From Blasia pusilla (lineage: Eukaryota; Marchantiophyta; Marchantiopsida; Blasiales), in the NCBI GenBank assembly GCA_050084515.1, contig CM114274.1, positions 38,812,001 through 38,876,000 of the forward strand: DNA of 64,000 nucleotides. Direction: 5' to 3'. The notes beneath the pieces were generated by a model, which was not told the origin of the DNA, made no database searches, and saw only the letters and a list, made by a program, of their open reading frames with translations. Below are positions 52,726 to 64,000 of the stretch, one piece after another (the first letter of the stretch is position 1; each line of letters starts with the position of its first letter). Made by a program: the position numbers and the translations under genes.

Positions 52726-55700
52726 GGGGAATAAAGGGATTTATATTGTCCAACATTTTTATAACAAGTATGCAACATACTAAGTGTAATAATTAGTTGT
52801 GAGATAGAATAGGAGGAAGGATTATGTGGATTAGTGCAAGGATGATAAGGGTAGTATGGCCGGGTATGCAGGGCTGCAAGGTAAGCTCCATTTATGGAAG
52901 GATTGGATAGAGTAAATATCTAGGAGTAAAGATATAAATGCCAATATAATGGGATAATATTTTGTTCTGGTCGGTCGAAATGGAGATAAATATTTCCATA
53001 ACCATGAGCATTTATTGATATTCGGATGTTTGGTTTCATGCAAGGAAGTCTTGAAATTGCGGAATGGTTTCTACAAAATACCACCAAAATTTAAATTTTA
53101 AGAGGTTTATGGTGAGATTTGATAAACATTGACCTTACAATAAACAAAGTGTAAGTTACAAATTATTATGCAAGAATAATACTTTAATCATTGAATTTGT
53201 AGGTGACACTTAGTTGATTGAGGTGATCTTCATGAGATTGGAGTTAAATGTGGTATGTACAATGTAGAATAGAGTGTAACATATTTTAACATAAAAAATT
53301 AAGCAATAAGAAGTTGGTGAGAAATTTTTGCTACCCATTTTTATTTGGTTTATTGTAGTTTGATACATATAGAAAATAAATAATATATGGAAGGCAAAAA
53401 TGATATTCCAATATTGTAATAAGACAACATTGTAATAGTACAACCAAGTTTTTTTTCATTAATATATATTTTTGAAATTTTAGGTGTATGACATCATTGA
53501 ATTAACAATAGAAGATGTACAATAACACAACAAAAAGAAGTCCAATTGATGCTAAAAGTTTAAAAAAAACACCATCCAATAAATGAACACTAGCCTATTA
53601 TAATTTTGCCAATGTGGTTATTACATTATGTGTGGTATGCATATATTAACGTGTAACACATAATTTCATAAGTTCAATGTAGAAGCATGAAATGCAATTG
53701 AAGCAAAAGTTTTGTACCAAGTATTGAGTGAACAAGTAAGATTATCCTCTATATTCTTAACGTAAACTAGTTTAAGCTTGTGTGATGCATGGGTTTATAT
53801 TACCTTCCGTAGTTATCTCTTGCAATTCTCAAGTGTCATTTTAATTAATTTTTAGTCAATAGGATCGTTGCTCTTTTGAACCTATTGGTTGAAAAGAGCA
53901 ACGATCCTATTGGCTATAAATGCCAAATATCCAGAGCAGAGAAGTTTGCAAAATAAGATGGCACTCTCTAATAATAATATAGATTGGAGAAGCTCCAACT
54001 TCAGTGAAAGCTTAGGGTTGTGTTCAATAATGGGCTCAACATACTCCCAAAGTCAACTGCCAATTATTTTGCTTCCTTTGGACGTTGCTTTAAGGAAATG
54101 ACTTCAACAACTTGATCTAGGTTGTCTTCAAGGGAAAAAATAGGGAGATCATTAAGAACACAAATCTTTGTGGATATGAAAAAACCTTCATCTTCAATGG
54201 CTTCAAGAAGAAATAATGCATTGTTGACTAGTGGATTATACTAGATGGTTGACATTACCATCTTCCTGGTAGTAGGATACGTCAACATCGATGTGATGGA
54301 ATTTCTTGTTTACACTAGCATTAGGCAGATGTGATGAAGTAGATATTGTGTGATTGAATAGAGCTTGATGTATTGGATGATAGAAACGTAGCCCTGATTT
54401 ATGCAAGATAAACACATCTAAGTTGAATTAAGTAAAAAGTGGAAATAAGGTACACATATATTTGAAATTATACATATACTAATATAAATAAAAAAACTAT
54501 ATTATTCTAGTTATAACTTTTTGTCATTATAAATTTAAGTTGTGTCAATTTAGAAGGTACCTCTCAATATTGATATGTTAAAATGTAACTAGAGAAAAGA
54601 CAAATATTTTAATTGCATGTACTTATCGTAAGTTAGAATTTAATACTATAACATACAAGTGAAGATAGTAACACATTCACAAATGCATTTGCTCAAGTAG
54701 CAACGTTACAAGACAAGAATGGTGAATTTTAGAAGCTCGTTATTGAATATTATTCATAAAAGTAAGCATTTGGAAAATATTAGCATCGTAATACAATATT
54801 TAGAAGGGTGTATGCATTCAACACGCTTAAGACGATAACTCGCATGATTGTTGGATCAAAACTAAAAATTTAACACAATGAATATTACACTATACTAAAA
54901 TCGGTGCTACCATGGTGTAGAATTCAACTTGATCCTTGAGCCTAAAATGAACAAAAATAGGCATAGATGTAAGAACCTTATCATGAAATATGTAAAGATG
55001 CGATAAAGCATATACAAATATCATCAAACTCAATGTAAATCCTTATCTAAAGATAGTTGTTAATCATATTTAAGTACACTTGCACTTACTTTGTAAAGTT
55101 ATAACCATGTTTGAGTCATTTATCATTATTTCCAAGGATGGATTATGGATTGGAGTTGTAGTATTTTGATGTAGACCATATATATTAGGTTACGGAATTT
55201 TGGAAGTAGGAGTAGAAGAAATGATGATTACATTATCAAATTCTAGAAATAAGGGAAGTTGTTGAGGGTTTATTAAGGTCAATTGGCAAAGGTTCAAACT
55301 TTGGCAGTTGTATATCTTCACGTGCTATCTTCATGCACTCAACCAAGTGAGTTGTTTTGATAGAAGATAAATTCTACAACATACCATAAGTGAGATGCAT
55401 TTCTTGCCTAAGCCTTTGTAGATAACCTAAACGAATTCTATGTGAAACTAGGTTGCATAAGCATTTTGCACTTTTCCTTGTGAGATATTCTTCTTTAAAT
55501 TCCACATTTTTTAATCTTAAAGCTTCTTTCTCAATTTTTGTATAGTACATATAAAAATAAATGAGAAGTGTATCATTTGAGTATTAGGCCAAAATCAAAG
55601 TCTAAATACAATAAATAATATTAAATTTGATGTAATTGAATTAAAACCTGTACCTAATGTTAATCCATCTTTAGAAATATGTCAAAACTTAGAATCTTAT

Positions 55701-57149
55701 ACTTGATGCTGATTAATGAAGCTCTAGATTTGGCATCCACTTACTAAGCGCTCCTAAAAAATTGGCATTGTCTAAGTACTTCATTTGATTTTCTATAGGT
55801 GTTGTGTAATATGATTTGGTCTCTTCTTGCTGAGTATTAATGTAATTTAGAATTATGCTTGCGAAATCCAAGTAGATCACATAAACATAGCTAATGTGGT
55901 CACATTCGAGGAAATCACAAGAAAAGAAGTTGGTGGTAGAGAAGAACTAGAATAACCATGAACAAACCTTATTGGGAGCCTAGTATTGTTGCAAAGTTAT
56001 AGAAGAATGATGTTCAACAACAACCTCATCGGGATTTTTCTGATGCTCATATAACGACATAGCTTGGCAAATCTGTGAAATATGAATGGAATGATGATTT
56101 TGTTACACATCCAATAGTTGAATTGTTACAAGATGTCATGCTTTCCTTTTAGGATGGAAATAAACACAATTAATGTTGGGCATTTAAAATGCCTTTTCCA
56201 AAGACTTTGAAGTCTCAAGGTTGTAATATATCAAATATTCCAAGTTGTTTTTTTATCTTTAAATCGGAGCGCATGACATATGCAAGTCAAATAGCCAACA
56301 CTAATATACTAACCAAAATCTAAGGACTAGAAATGATAGTAGAATCTTAGCACTTATAAGCGCTCATAGCATATCTAAGAACAAGGGCAAAGTCATTTTA
56401 ATATATTTCAAGTGTGACCCATACTTAAGAATTGCAAAATTTGATCTACTAATCAAAATTGATTTTTTGATGGATAGAATTTTAATTATATAAACTCACA
56501 AGATCTTCACCCTCATAAATGAGAATTGTGTCTTTTGCCTGAGATTTAGTAGCTTGTGTTTTCAAATATCAATTTGAAGTAAGCATAATAGTACAATGAA
56601 GGGCAACAAAAGGAAATTGATGGAATTTGTTGTCTTGTAGCCAAAAAGTGAAATGAAGTGTTAATGCATCATATGATTTAATAACTACCTTTATGATACT
56701 AGAGGCATCTCCAAATAGACGTCTTAGGGCTACGACATTGAAAATAGTTATATCTTCTTGCGTGCATACTATTGTTGTGTCAAAGTAGATAAATCTATTG
56801 CTTTATATTTTAAGATAAAGTAGATAGGTAGGCACTGATCTATTTGCAATTGGGTTGGTATGACATATCTAATACAGTTAAGGGACTTTAGATAATCTTG
56901 ATTATCAAAGTGTCTCATTCGATTAGTCAATTGATAACTTAAATATTTTGAAGAACGTCGATGAACTTAAATGACAATTAGTGCAAAAATCAGAATATTT
57001 GTAGCTACATATTCCAGGTAACTAATATAAGTCTCATACTATAATTACCAGTTTCCCACCAAACGAATTCGTGTAATTATTTGGAGAAACCTTATTTCAA
57101 CACATTATGACTATTTGGAGTAATCGAGGAATAAGTATAAAACATTTAT
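52726..57149. other. AT-rich gene-poor island
   Basis: About 4.4 kb of very AT-rich DNA with no recognised gene. The only clear structure is the perfect hairpin at 53857-53912 (arms CAATAGGATCGTTGCTCTTTT / AAAAGAGCAACGATCCTATTG, 14-base loop), followed by CTATTGGCTATAAATGCC, a CAAT/TATA-like combination. The 70-codon ORF at 53889-54101 starts in that hairpin and has no recognisable domain. Confidence 0.4.
53857..53912. repeat. Perfect 21-bp hairpin
   Basis: Inverted arms of 21 bases without mismatch and a 14-base loop (GAACCTATTGGTTG). No family assigned; it may be a mobile-element terminus. Confidence 0.75.
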
Positions 57150-57978
57150 CTATAATTGTGACTTGAGAGGATTTCAGTCCAAGGTGATTATTAAAAGCAA
57201 CGTTTATACATGGTAGATTACCTCTTATAGGTATTGCAAACATTGAGTGGACTATATTGGCTTAAGTATGGAGCCTAACAACACCAATTCTTGTTGTAGA
57301 TGTTAGTAGTGAAGGCATGTAAGCGTGTTCCCAACATTTGTGTCTGAAGGAAATGAAGTATGTTTTTCCACCACAAGGTGGATCTTTGAAAAGCATTAAA
57401 TCACATTTGAAGTCATTGAGTGTGATAAAAGACTCTTTCTCTTCATCATGAAGAGGAAGAATATCAAGTTCTGAGTATTCATTATCATATGTAAGGCGTG
57501 TACTATCAAGTTGTGTAGAAGACGTCATTATAATTTCACTAATATCCATGTTTAACTCAAGGTGAAATATGTCAATAACTTTGACAAGTATTTCTATTAC
57601 ATGAACGTAGCCCCATAATGTTTTCATAGCATGAGCCTTGACTAAATAAACATCATCAATATTATTTATAATCTTCTTGTAAATGCATTCATGAAGATAA
57701 GTCCGCTTATGTTCATAACAAGAAAGAAGAGAGCTCTTACATCTGAACTTAATATTATTCAAGAGAGTAGTAAAAAAAAAGTTGTTCCAATAGTATAGAG
57801 CATGAAATTCTATGAAACGTACTACTCGATTTGTTCTAAAAATAATGTTTCTTATAGGATCAACTGCAACAACATCGTGGGTTCTCTTAGGGTAAGTTTG
57901 TACTAGCTTATAAGCAAACCAATATTGAATAAAAGAAAAGTCTTTTAAGAATTGGTGGTCTGTTGGAATAAAGACCAA
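57150..57978 (-). pseudogene. Pif1-like helicase fragment, probably Helitron
   Basis: A 238-codon minus frame (57262-57978). The C-terminal part (about residues 185-238) aligns by eye with the start of the Helitron Pif1-type helicase: LNDFKCDLMLFKDPPCGGKT, a damaged Walker A in which GPGGxGKT became DPPCGGKT, then SLLTSTTRIGVVRLHT. After one stop the same frame continues VHSMFAIPIRGNLPC, the next helicase block. Residues 1-180 fit the region before the helicase but I cannot confirm a Rep domain. Helitrons move by rolling-circle replication. Truncated and P-loop defective, so inactive. Confidence 0.6.
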
Positions 57979-58189
57979 TAGGATGAATACAAGGAACTAA
58001 CGCATTTCTAAACAATAGGCTTCTCCTATATGGTGGATTATACGAGGATGCGCATGCAATACCGCCGCAACTCCCATTTTCCCCTTTATTGCTTAACCAA
58101 ATACTACACCAAGTCCAAGATAATCACTTATTGTCCATATCAACATAGCTGACAATTTAAACATCTAGGATCGACTTGGTGATTTATTG
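57979..58189. other. No gene recognised
   Basis: AT-rich spacer between the helicase and CACTA remnants. Confidence 0.35.
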
Positions 58190-58475
58190 TCATAAGTAGA
58201 AATGCCAATCCAAAAATCTGCAACTCTCCTACTAAAGAGGCAAGTTATACATCTAAATTAAAACCACTTATAGATTCTTTCCTTGTAATAATCAATGCAA
58301 GTTGTCCGAAGATTTTTTTGGTACAAAGCCATGGTGGGAGATTATAATTCACAATTACAATAGGCGAGGTTAACCAAACATAATTCCTATCATTGTAAGG
58401 ATTGACTCCGTCCAAGGCTAGACCAAAACTACAATTACAAGCCTTTTGGTTGAACCCAAACCAAGTTTGGTCAAT
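58190..58475 (-). pseudogene. CACTA (EnSpm) TNP2 transposase core fragment
   Basis: On the minus strand one frame reads FGLALDGVNPYNDRN, WLTSPIVIVNYNLPPWLCT, KKIFGQLALIITR and then DV-stop-LASLVGELQI. DGVNP and YNLPPWLC are hallmarks of the transposase_21/TNP2 domain. A few stops are present. With 52080-52725 it indicates old CACTA material on both sides of the AT-rich island. Confidence 0.8.
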
Positions 58476-58965
58476 AAGAAGCCCTTTTTTGAATCCCCTA
58501 TATGACTAGGCCATCAGAGCTCATGGTTTTTGCTCTCCAAGTCATAAATTCAAGTATGTTTCTATAGTTATACATTTGCTTTAGTTTTGGTATAATAGGA
58601 AAATGTTAGATAATCTTTATAGGTACCTTGCTTTTTCTTATATGTTTGGACCTACTAGATTCATATTTGGAGCATTTCTCCAAGTCCTCATCTTCCCCTC
58701 GGAAGAGCGTACATCCAATAAGATAGGCATGCATTTATATATAGTTTAGACCAAATTTTGTGGCAAGGTTCTTGGCCGCATAGCAATTCTTTGGGGCTAT
58801 ATTTTGTTCAAACAGGATCTGGCACATAAACAATCTCCAACACTCATCATTAGGAATACTATGAGCTCCAAAAATGTTTAAAAATAACATTATGAAAGAA
58901 TTTTTCTTGAAATTGCAACCAGGATACAATGGTTTAAAAGAAGCTTCTAGAATTTTATTTTCTGT
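58476..58965. other. No gene recognised
   Basis: AT-rich. The 64-codon minus frame (58735-58929) is probably further decayed transposon sequence but no domain can be named. Confidence 0.35.
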
Positions 58966-59165
58966 TGCCCCACAACCGCCCCCCTAGTTGGCAGTTGGGC
59001 CCCCCAACTCCATATAGCATACATACAAGTACCCGACAAGATCTCCTATTCTATACATATCTAGCACCATCGGTGTGGTCATCCCTGCAACACTACAACA
59101 TTGCAGCTACTCATTGTGTTGATCCCTTCGAAGAGATCTAACACTCTCATACCCTGATCCAAACA
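58966..59165 (-). pseudogene. Small PHD/DNMT element fragments: 3' UTR and methyltransferase motif I
   Basis: The minus strand carries the family 3' block (GGAGTTGGGGGGCCCAACTG, then CTAGGGGGGCGG, 58976-59012). Next to it, at about 59090-59165, is a motif I fragment reading RVLDLFEGINT. In intact order these lie several kilobases apart, so the piece is a deletion product. Confidence 0.65.
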
Positions 59166-59734
59166 TGGTGTGGGGGGAAAGGGAGCGCTGGCCCTTGGCC
59201 CGCATCCCTATGAAACTCTTTTGCGTAGGGTAATTATTACAAGGTGGCCCATGCCTCTATGCCCTCAGTCCCTCCTTTCTTCCCACTCCCACTCCGACTT
59301 CTTGTGCATTTACACTCCTTACGCCTTGCCTCTCCTCTCGTCTCCTTAAAGCTTTGGCGACACTACGTTCACGACCCTGCTCCAACCTAAATGTCTTGAT
59401 CTGACCTAAGCGGCTCTACAACGTAGCAGCTATGCCCTAATCGCCTTACATGACAACCCCTCGACGATTGCAAGCCCTAAAGTTGCTCTTCTCCTTCTCC
59501 TGGCACGCTCGCTCGCGTATACATGATGCCACACTTCCCGCTACACTTTGCTGTTCTCTCTCGTCAATCTACACCAAAAAAATTTGAGAAAAATGGACAG
59601 CGCTTCCGCACACGGCCGCCTAAACATAAATACGACAATAAAAAGCCACACACGCGCCTCCAAGGGCTCCCCACCGAGGCAACTCGCTTGCCTACCTACA
59701 AACAACAAATTTCTTGCCCCCTCGCATCTTTCTT
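59166..59734. repeat. Repeated unit of unknown nature (second copy)
   Basis: Second copy of the unit at 50496-51394; shared blocks include CTCCAAGGGCTCCCCACCGA (59661-59680) and CCACACTTCCCGCTAC near 59528. Pyrimidine-rich. No protein recognised. Confidence 0.55.
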
Positions 59735-60174
59735 ATGAGGAGCGCATCTCTTGCATAGACGTGTGTGAATGTGTAGGAGTTAGCGTGCTAGCCTCTAGAT
59801 TCCCTCATAGTAGAGGGTGGATGTGGTTCGATATGCCAATGTAGATTCATGAGTGGAGTTTTAGGTTGGATGAGCCATTTTTACTACTCTTGATTTTACA
59901 TGAGAAAGATGGCTTGAGAAAGCCATCTCAAAAATAGGCCTCCCAATAGTAACCTGTGTGCACATGTTACCGGATGAGCGTTGACTCGGTCAACAGGTGA
60001 CCTGCCAGAATAAAACCAAATCAAGAAAATCGCCATAAATGACGTTCCCGACACAACAAACCTGTCGCCAACCTCATCCGATATCTCGAGACGAAGTTAC
60101 ACCCGAAAAACCCGCTGACTCTCTATGCCGTCAACGCGATAGAACCCTACCTGTATCGAAATAAGATGTGACAC
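59735..60174. repeat. PHD/DNMT-family LTR in two opposed halves
   Basis: 59735-59895 matches the second half of the LTR in plus orientation (GCATAGACGTGTGTGAATGT, GGTTGGATGAGCCATTTTTA). 59896-60174 matches the first half in minus orientation, ending at TGTCACATCTTATTTCG (60174). The halves meet head to head near CATGAGAAAGATGGC. Confidence 0.65.
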
Positions 60175-61160
60175 ATCGGATTTTTTTTTAACTTTTGAGA
60201 TTTTTGATTGCTTCTTTCTCCCTTCGTCAAATCTTCTCGTTATGAGTGGCAATTTGTTGTAAATGATAGATAGATCTCCTATTGCAAGGGGTCTCTACAT
60301 GAGTCATTTTGATGGTATAAGAAACCAGAAATATAGCCAAAGGGCAACTCTGATTGTAGTTTTTTCACTTAGATTCCATATGCGTCCATGTATTTAACCT
60401 CAAATATGGAGAATAAAAAAGCATTTCCAAAATATTAGAATTTGCCTCATCCTTGTAGTGCACAAACTTTGATGTTTCGTTGAAAGGTTGTATGCCTTGC
60501 AACCAACCAAGTCTTGGACTATGGCGAAGACTCATATTGTAGTATTAAAGTTCATTAATTCTTGGTGTACAAGAATACCATAACTCACTTGACTTGTACA
60601 TTAGTAATGGGATAATCTAAGGCTATATGTGTTATAGCAGGTTTAGGTAGCACAATGCTATGATTGGGATAGATGATCTTCAATAGTCTTCCATTGAATT
60701 TTACTATCATGCAAACCGGTTTTAGAAACCCATTCGAGCGGATTTCTCTTATTGTTCATACATAGTTCAACACATTCTCCCACTATTCAAGGAACACATG
60801 AATAACATGCATTGTCAAGCAAATACTCAAACTATCCTCACCTTAGAGGAGAATGGGAAGAGGACACCAACCATGCCCTCTTTTTACGCCTCTAAAACAT
60901 ATTTTAGAAAAAATAAATTTAGAATAAGCGAGAGCGTGCCCGATGCATGACACAACACCATAAGTGTCTCGCCTTACATTCGATATCTATATTATTATTG
61001 GAAAGTGCCTTCTTCATTTACAAAAAATCTCTGTACTTGGACAATTAGATAACAAGAATATGTTATGAACCGCAAAAATAAATAAATTTGAATGCATGCA
61101 ACGTTATTAATCTCTTCCCTTCATTAAATTTTCAATCACTTTTTAAATCATTTACTAATA
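60175..61160. other. No gene recognised; NAA25 upstream flank
   Basis: AT-rich, no recognisable gene or repeat. It separates the transposon cluster from the NAA25 promoter. Confidence 0.4.
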
Positions 61161-61792
61161 TTTGTTACTAAAATATTTCTCGTGCATGGCACGAGCTTTG
61201 TGTGCCGCACGAAAGACTGATATCAATGGAATCTCCGGAATGTCTCACTTCCGTCCAAATCGGACGGAAGTGAGACCCGAAAGCAGCGTCCATTTGCTCC
61301 GTCCCTCCCGCCGCCCCTTCCGTCGCGAGCGACGGGCGGATCGAGGAGCGGCAGTAGATAGGAACGAATAGGGACGAACACGCAGAGACACAGGCCTCCG
61401 GGACTAGGAATTCTGGAGACAGGCCTTCGCAGGGAAGGAGGCACTGCACGCGTGCATCGACTGCCTGCGACGATGCCACAGAAACAAATCGCGTGTAGTA
61501 TGGAGGCTTGTGTGAAAACGAGTCCGCCTCCGCAGTTTTGAGGGGAGGAGGAGAGAGGATTTTGAGAGAGAGAGAGAGAGAGAGGGGGATGAGATGAGAT
61601 GGGGAGGCGATGGCTGAGGTGAATTTCTTTCGGGGCGGGAAACGGGGCGTGGAGTTTGGGCTCGTCTGCCTGCAACGGTGGGCAGGCCGTGAAGTATTGT
61701 TGGAGAGCGGGTTGAGGTGGGGATAGAGCAGGGAGGAGAGGTGGCTCTCGGTGTTGAGCTGCGGCAGGGATCGGGTCTGAGAGGCGGCCAGA
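61161..61792 (+). promoter_or_regulatory. NAA25: NAA25 promoter and 5' leader
   Basis: GC rises abruptly here. It contains a perfect hairpin (61242-61276: GTCTCACTTCCGTCC / GGACGGAAGTGAGAC), a GA-repeat (about 61564-61586) and a short upstream ORF (ATG near 61599, MGRRWLR, stop). No clear TATA box. The part from about 61405 onward is duplicated at the PPR gene, where the GA tract is shorter. The long ORFs on the opposite strand (61168-62219) follow from GC-rich composition. Confidence 0.7.
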
Positions 61793-63937
61793 ATGGCGGG
61801 ATCCAGGGTCGGGATTGCTGAGCGGCGGCTGAGGCCGCTGTGGGATGCAATAGATACTCGCAACTACAAGCCAGCGCTGAAACTGGCGACCGCTCTGCTT
61901 GCGAAGCATCCGGACTCTGCCTACCTTCTCGTGAGTGGTTCTCACTCCACCAAGTCGTCGAGGGCAATGAATCAGCTAGTCTGAGAGGGGACTGGGAACC
62001 GAATGGCTTGTCGCTGGCGCTTTCAACCGAGCTCAGGGGTTCATAAACGCCGGGCTCGGATTTTGAAATTTCTTTCGTCGAGGTTTTACTGAGGTTTAGG
62101 AGCTGCTCAGGGTTCGGTGCTGCGTGCCTTGGGAGTGTCCATTGCTTGATCTGAAAACCAGGAAGTAGGAGTACTGATGCAAGTTCAACAAAGTTGTCCA
62201 GAAATTGTGCACGTCCCATTGGTGATTGGGTATCAGGTCAGTGGCGTGTCCCCATGTGACAGTCAGGGAAGAGTTCTGACTGTGGAGGAGGTGACGTGGC
62301 ATCTCCCCAGCTCAGTTCGTATCCTGGAACGGACATACCAGGATTGGAAGGGTATACAGGGTTGGACATTTAACAGCACATATACTATTTTCAAGATAAC
62401 TATTGTATCCTCCATAGGGTTTTGGGTATTAGGAGACACTGGTTTTCACAGGGAAATTGGATACCGTGATCATGTGCTTGAGATGTCCTGTCTCAATTTG
62501 TTAGCTTTGTGTCTCACCTTCTGTCAGATATGTGCTGGCATGGATGCCGATCTCATTCAGATGGTCTTGTTGAGGTGCATTGCTGACCGGTTGTAATGGG
62601 GTTGTTTACAGGCCCTGAAAGCCTTGGTGCTTGAGAGGATAGGAAAACCTGATGAGGCATTGGTTTGTTGCAATCAAGCAAAGGACGCAAGGCCATCAGA
62701 TGATTTGACACTGAACACACTGCAGATGGTATACCAACGATTGAAATTACGTGAGTTTATTGGCTCACTTGGTTCCAATGGCTGTTGTGAGCTTGACTCT
62801 CTCAGATCATAGAATAAACTCTTATTTCTGATATTGAGTTAACAACATGATGAAAACTCGCTTCCCTAACGTCGTTAAAGTTCATAGGTTCACAAATTTT
62901 TCTCGGGAATGACAATCTTCCCGAGAATTGAAGAAGGAACCCAGAGTTTTTGGGCACAAGATTTGATCTGAGAGATGAAGACAGCGAGCTTCGAGTGACA
63001 GGCAGATTCCCTGCAGCTAATGTGATTTTCTTTAGTAGGGCTTATTCAGATGTTGTTCCAAGATCAGTGCCACGGTTCTTCTTTTGTAGGAAAACAAGTA
63101 GGAATTGGGTTTAGGGGTATGGATGCTTTCGAAGGTGCACCAGCTTGACTGAACCGGTGCAGCACAGGGACCTAATTCTTTAGATGCTGGTGATCGTGCT
63201 TTTGCACAGGTGCCCACCTCCTTTTGGCATCTTATCCTAATTGTTGGACTCCTGTCCATATTTGCTTTTCCTCATCTGCTGATTCCCCCGTATCTTTCAT
63301 TGTTCATGCAGTGGACCAGGCAACAATTTGTTATGAGTATGCTTGCTCCAAGGTACCCAACAATTTGGAGTTGTTGGTGTCCTTGTTCAAGTGTTATGTA
63401 CGGGAGTATGCTTTTGTGAAACAGCAGCTGGTTCGTTACCGCCCTTCCTTTGAGTATTCTATCCAGTAGAGAAATCACATTAGTTGCAAGAGCAGTATGC
63501 ATTTTCCATTGAGATTACGAAGAGCTTCATTTCTACTGCTGGTGACCAATCATGTCAACAAGACAACTTGTCTGCCAATACTCCTTACAAGTTCAGTGAG
63601 TTAGTTTGCTAGACATTCATCAATGTTAATTAGAGTGGTGATTCTAAAAGTTTGCTTAGTGAATGGACAATTTGAGATAATGGATTTTGTCAGTGGAAGA
63701 ATGTCCTTTTAAGTGTCTATTGAAAGTAATTGCTGTAAACTGGAAAGCTGTAGATTGCCCTGCGACAGTGGAACTGCCCCAAGATGGTTCCATCTGTGCA
63801 TGTAAGGGTTACCGGGTATCTGATATCTCCTAATCCCAGAGAACCAGTGGTGATGTCGGCAGACAGCGATGAAGTTATATAAATTGATTGGAGAAGAGAA
63901 ATTTCTTCTGTGGGCTGTCTGCAGTGTTCTAATGCAG
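61793..63937 (+). CDS. NAA25: NatB N-terminal acetyltransferase auxiliary subunit NAA25 (first four exons)
   Basis: Exons inferred from homology and GT-AG sites: 61793-61930 (46 codons, MAGSRVGIAERRLRPLWDAI), 62612-62750 (ALKALVLERIGKPDEALVCC), 63312-63430 (DQATICYEYACSKVPNNLEL, LFKCYVREYAFVKQQL), 63863-63937 (TAMKLYKLIGEEKFLLWAVC). Lengths of 138, 139, 119 and 75 keep one frame for 157 residues; introns are 681, 561 and 432 bases. The sequence follows plant NAA25, the TPR-type subunit that anchors the catalytic NAA20 at the ribosome. NatB acetylates nascent proteins starting Met-Asp, Met-Glu or Met-Asn/Gln. Repeats of TPR type begin in exon 2. The remaining exons lie beyond the window. No damage seen. 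Its first exon and leader are duplicated at 41049-41649. Confidence 0.92.
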
Positions 63938-64000
63938 GTAATTTTACCCACAGCATTACCTAAGCAAGATGATGTTTCGACAGGATTCCAGGTTTTTTAA

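Noticed and set aside
61168-62219. Long minus-strand ORFs (231, 240 and 271 codons) overlapping the NAA25 leader and exon 1, with a partner at 41191-41733.
   Set aside because: Three overlapping frames are open at once, as expected of GC-rich, stop-poor sequence. Ser/Pro-rich composition, no domain, and antisense to a convincing exon.

Overview
The window reads as nuclear DNA of a land plant with a large, retrotransposon-rich genome. The evidence is a long intron-less P-class pentatricopeptide repeat (PPR) gene, a multi-exon gene for the NatB subunit NAA25, plant-type Ty3/Gypsy chromoviruses primed by initiator tRNA-Met, a Ty1/Copia gag, and CACTA and Helitron remnants. The species cannot be named from this sequence. 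One element family encodes a DNMT3-like methyltransferase in canonical motif order, a type not expected in flowering plants, which weakly favours a fern, lycophyte, moss or similar lineage.

Only two ordinary host genes were found: the PPR gene (38140-41214, minus) and the first four exons of NAA25 (61793-63937, plus, running off the right edge). They are linked. About 600 bp covering the NAA25 5' leader, exon 1 and start of intron 1 is duplicated at the head of the PPR gene (41049-41649). The PPR gene appears to use a captured NAA25 front end, and an in-frame splice could fuse the NAA25 N-terminus to the PPR protein.

The rest is nested mobile DNA. (a) A chromovirus family (LTR about 1 kb, PBS for tRNA-iMet, chromodomain) gives one complete element with a GTTAG target duplication (10699-18031), a 3' half at the left edge, a small deletion derivative (43098-44614), a rearranged copy (35515-37030), a minus-strand gag-pol (21790-23545) and LTR fragments. 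(b) A second Ty3/Gypsy family carries a C5-cytosine DNA methyltransferase domain upstream of reverse transcriptase and a PHD finger at the C-terminus of integrase. Its best copy is on the minus strand (about 42781-49864), with other pieces at 2805-3590, 24341-26335, 26650-31850 and 58966-59165. (c) A third Ty3/Gypsy family (1-1.3 kb LTRs) lies at 3669-4938 and 8460-10445, and related RNase H/integrase flanks the complete chromovirus. (d) Copia (34150-35500), CACTA (52080-52725 and 58190-58475) and Helitron-like helicase (57150-57978) remnants sit in AT-rich parts.

The most interesting system is family (b): a retrotransposon that appears to encode both a DNA-methylation writer and a histone-tail reader. 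No single copy is intact, but independent copies carry different breaks and support the same architecture: gag with two zinc knuckles, methyltransferase, reverse transcriptase, RNase H, integrase, PHD finger.
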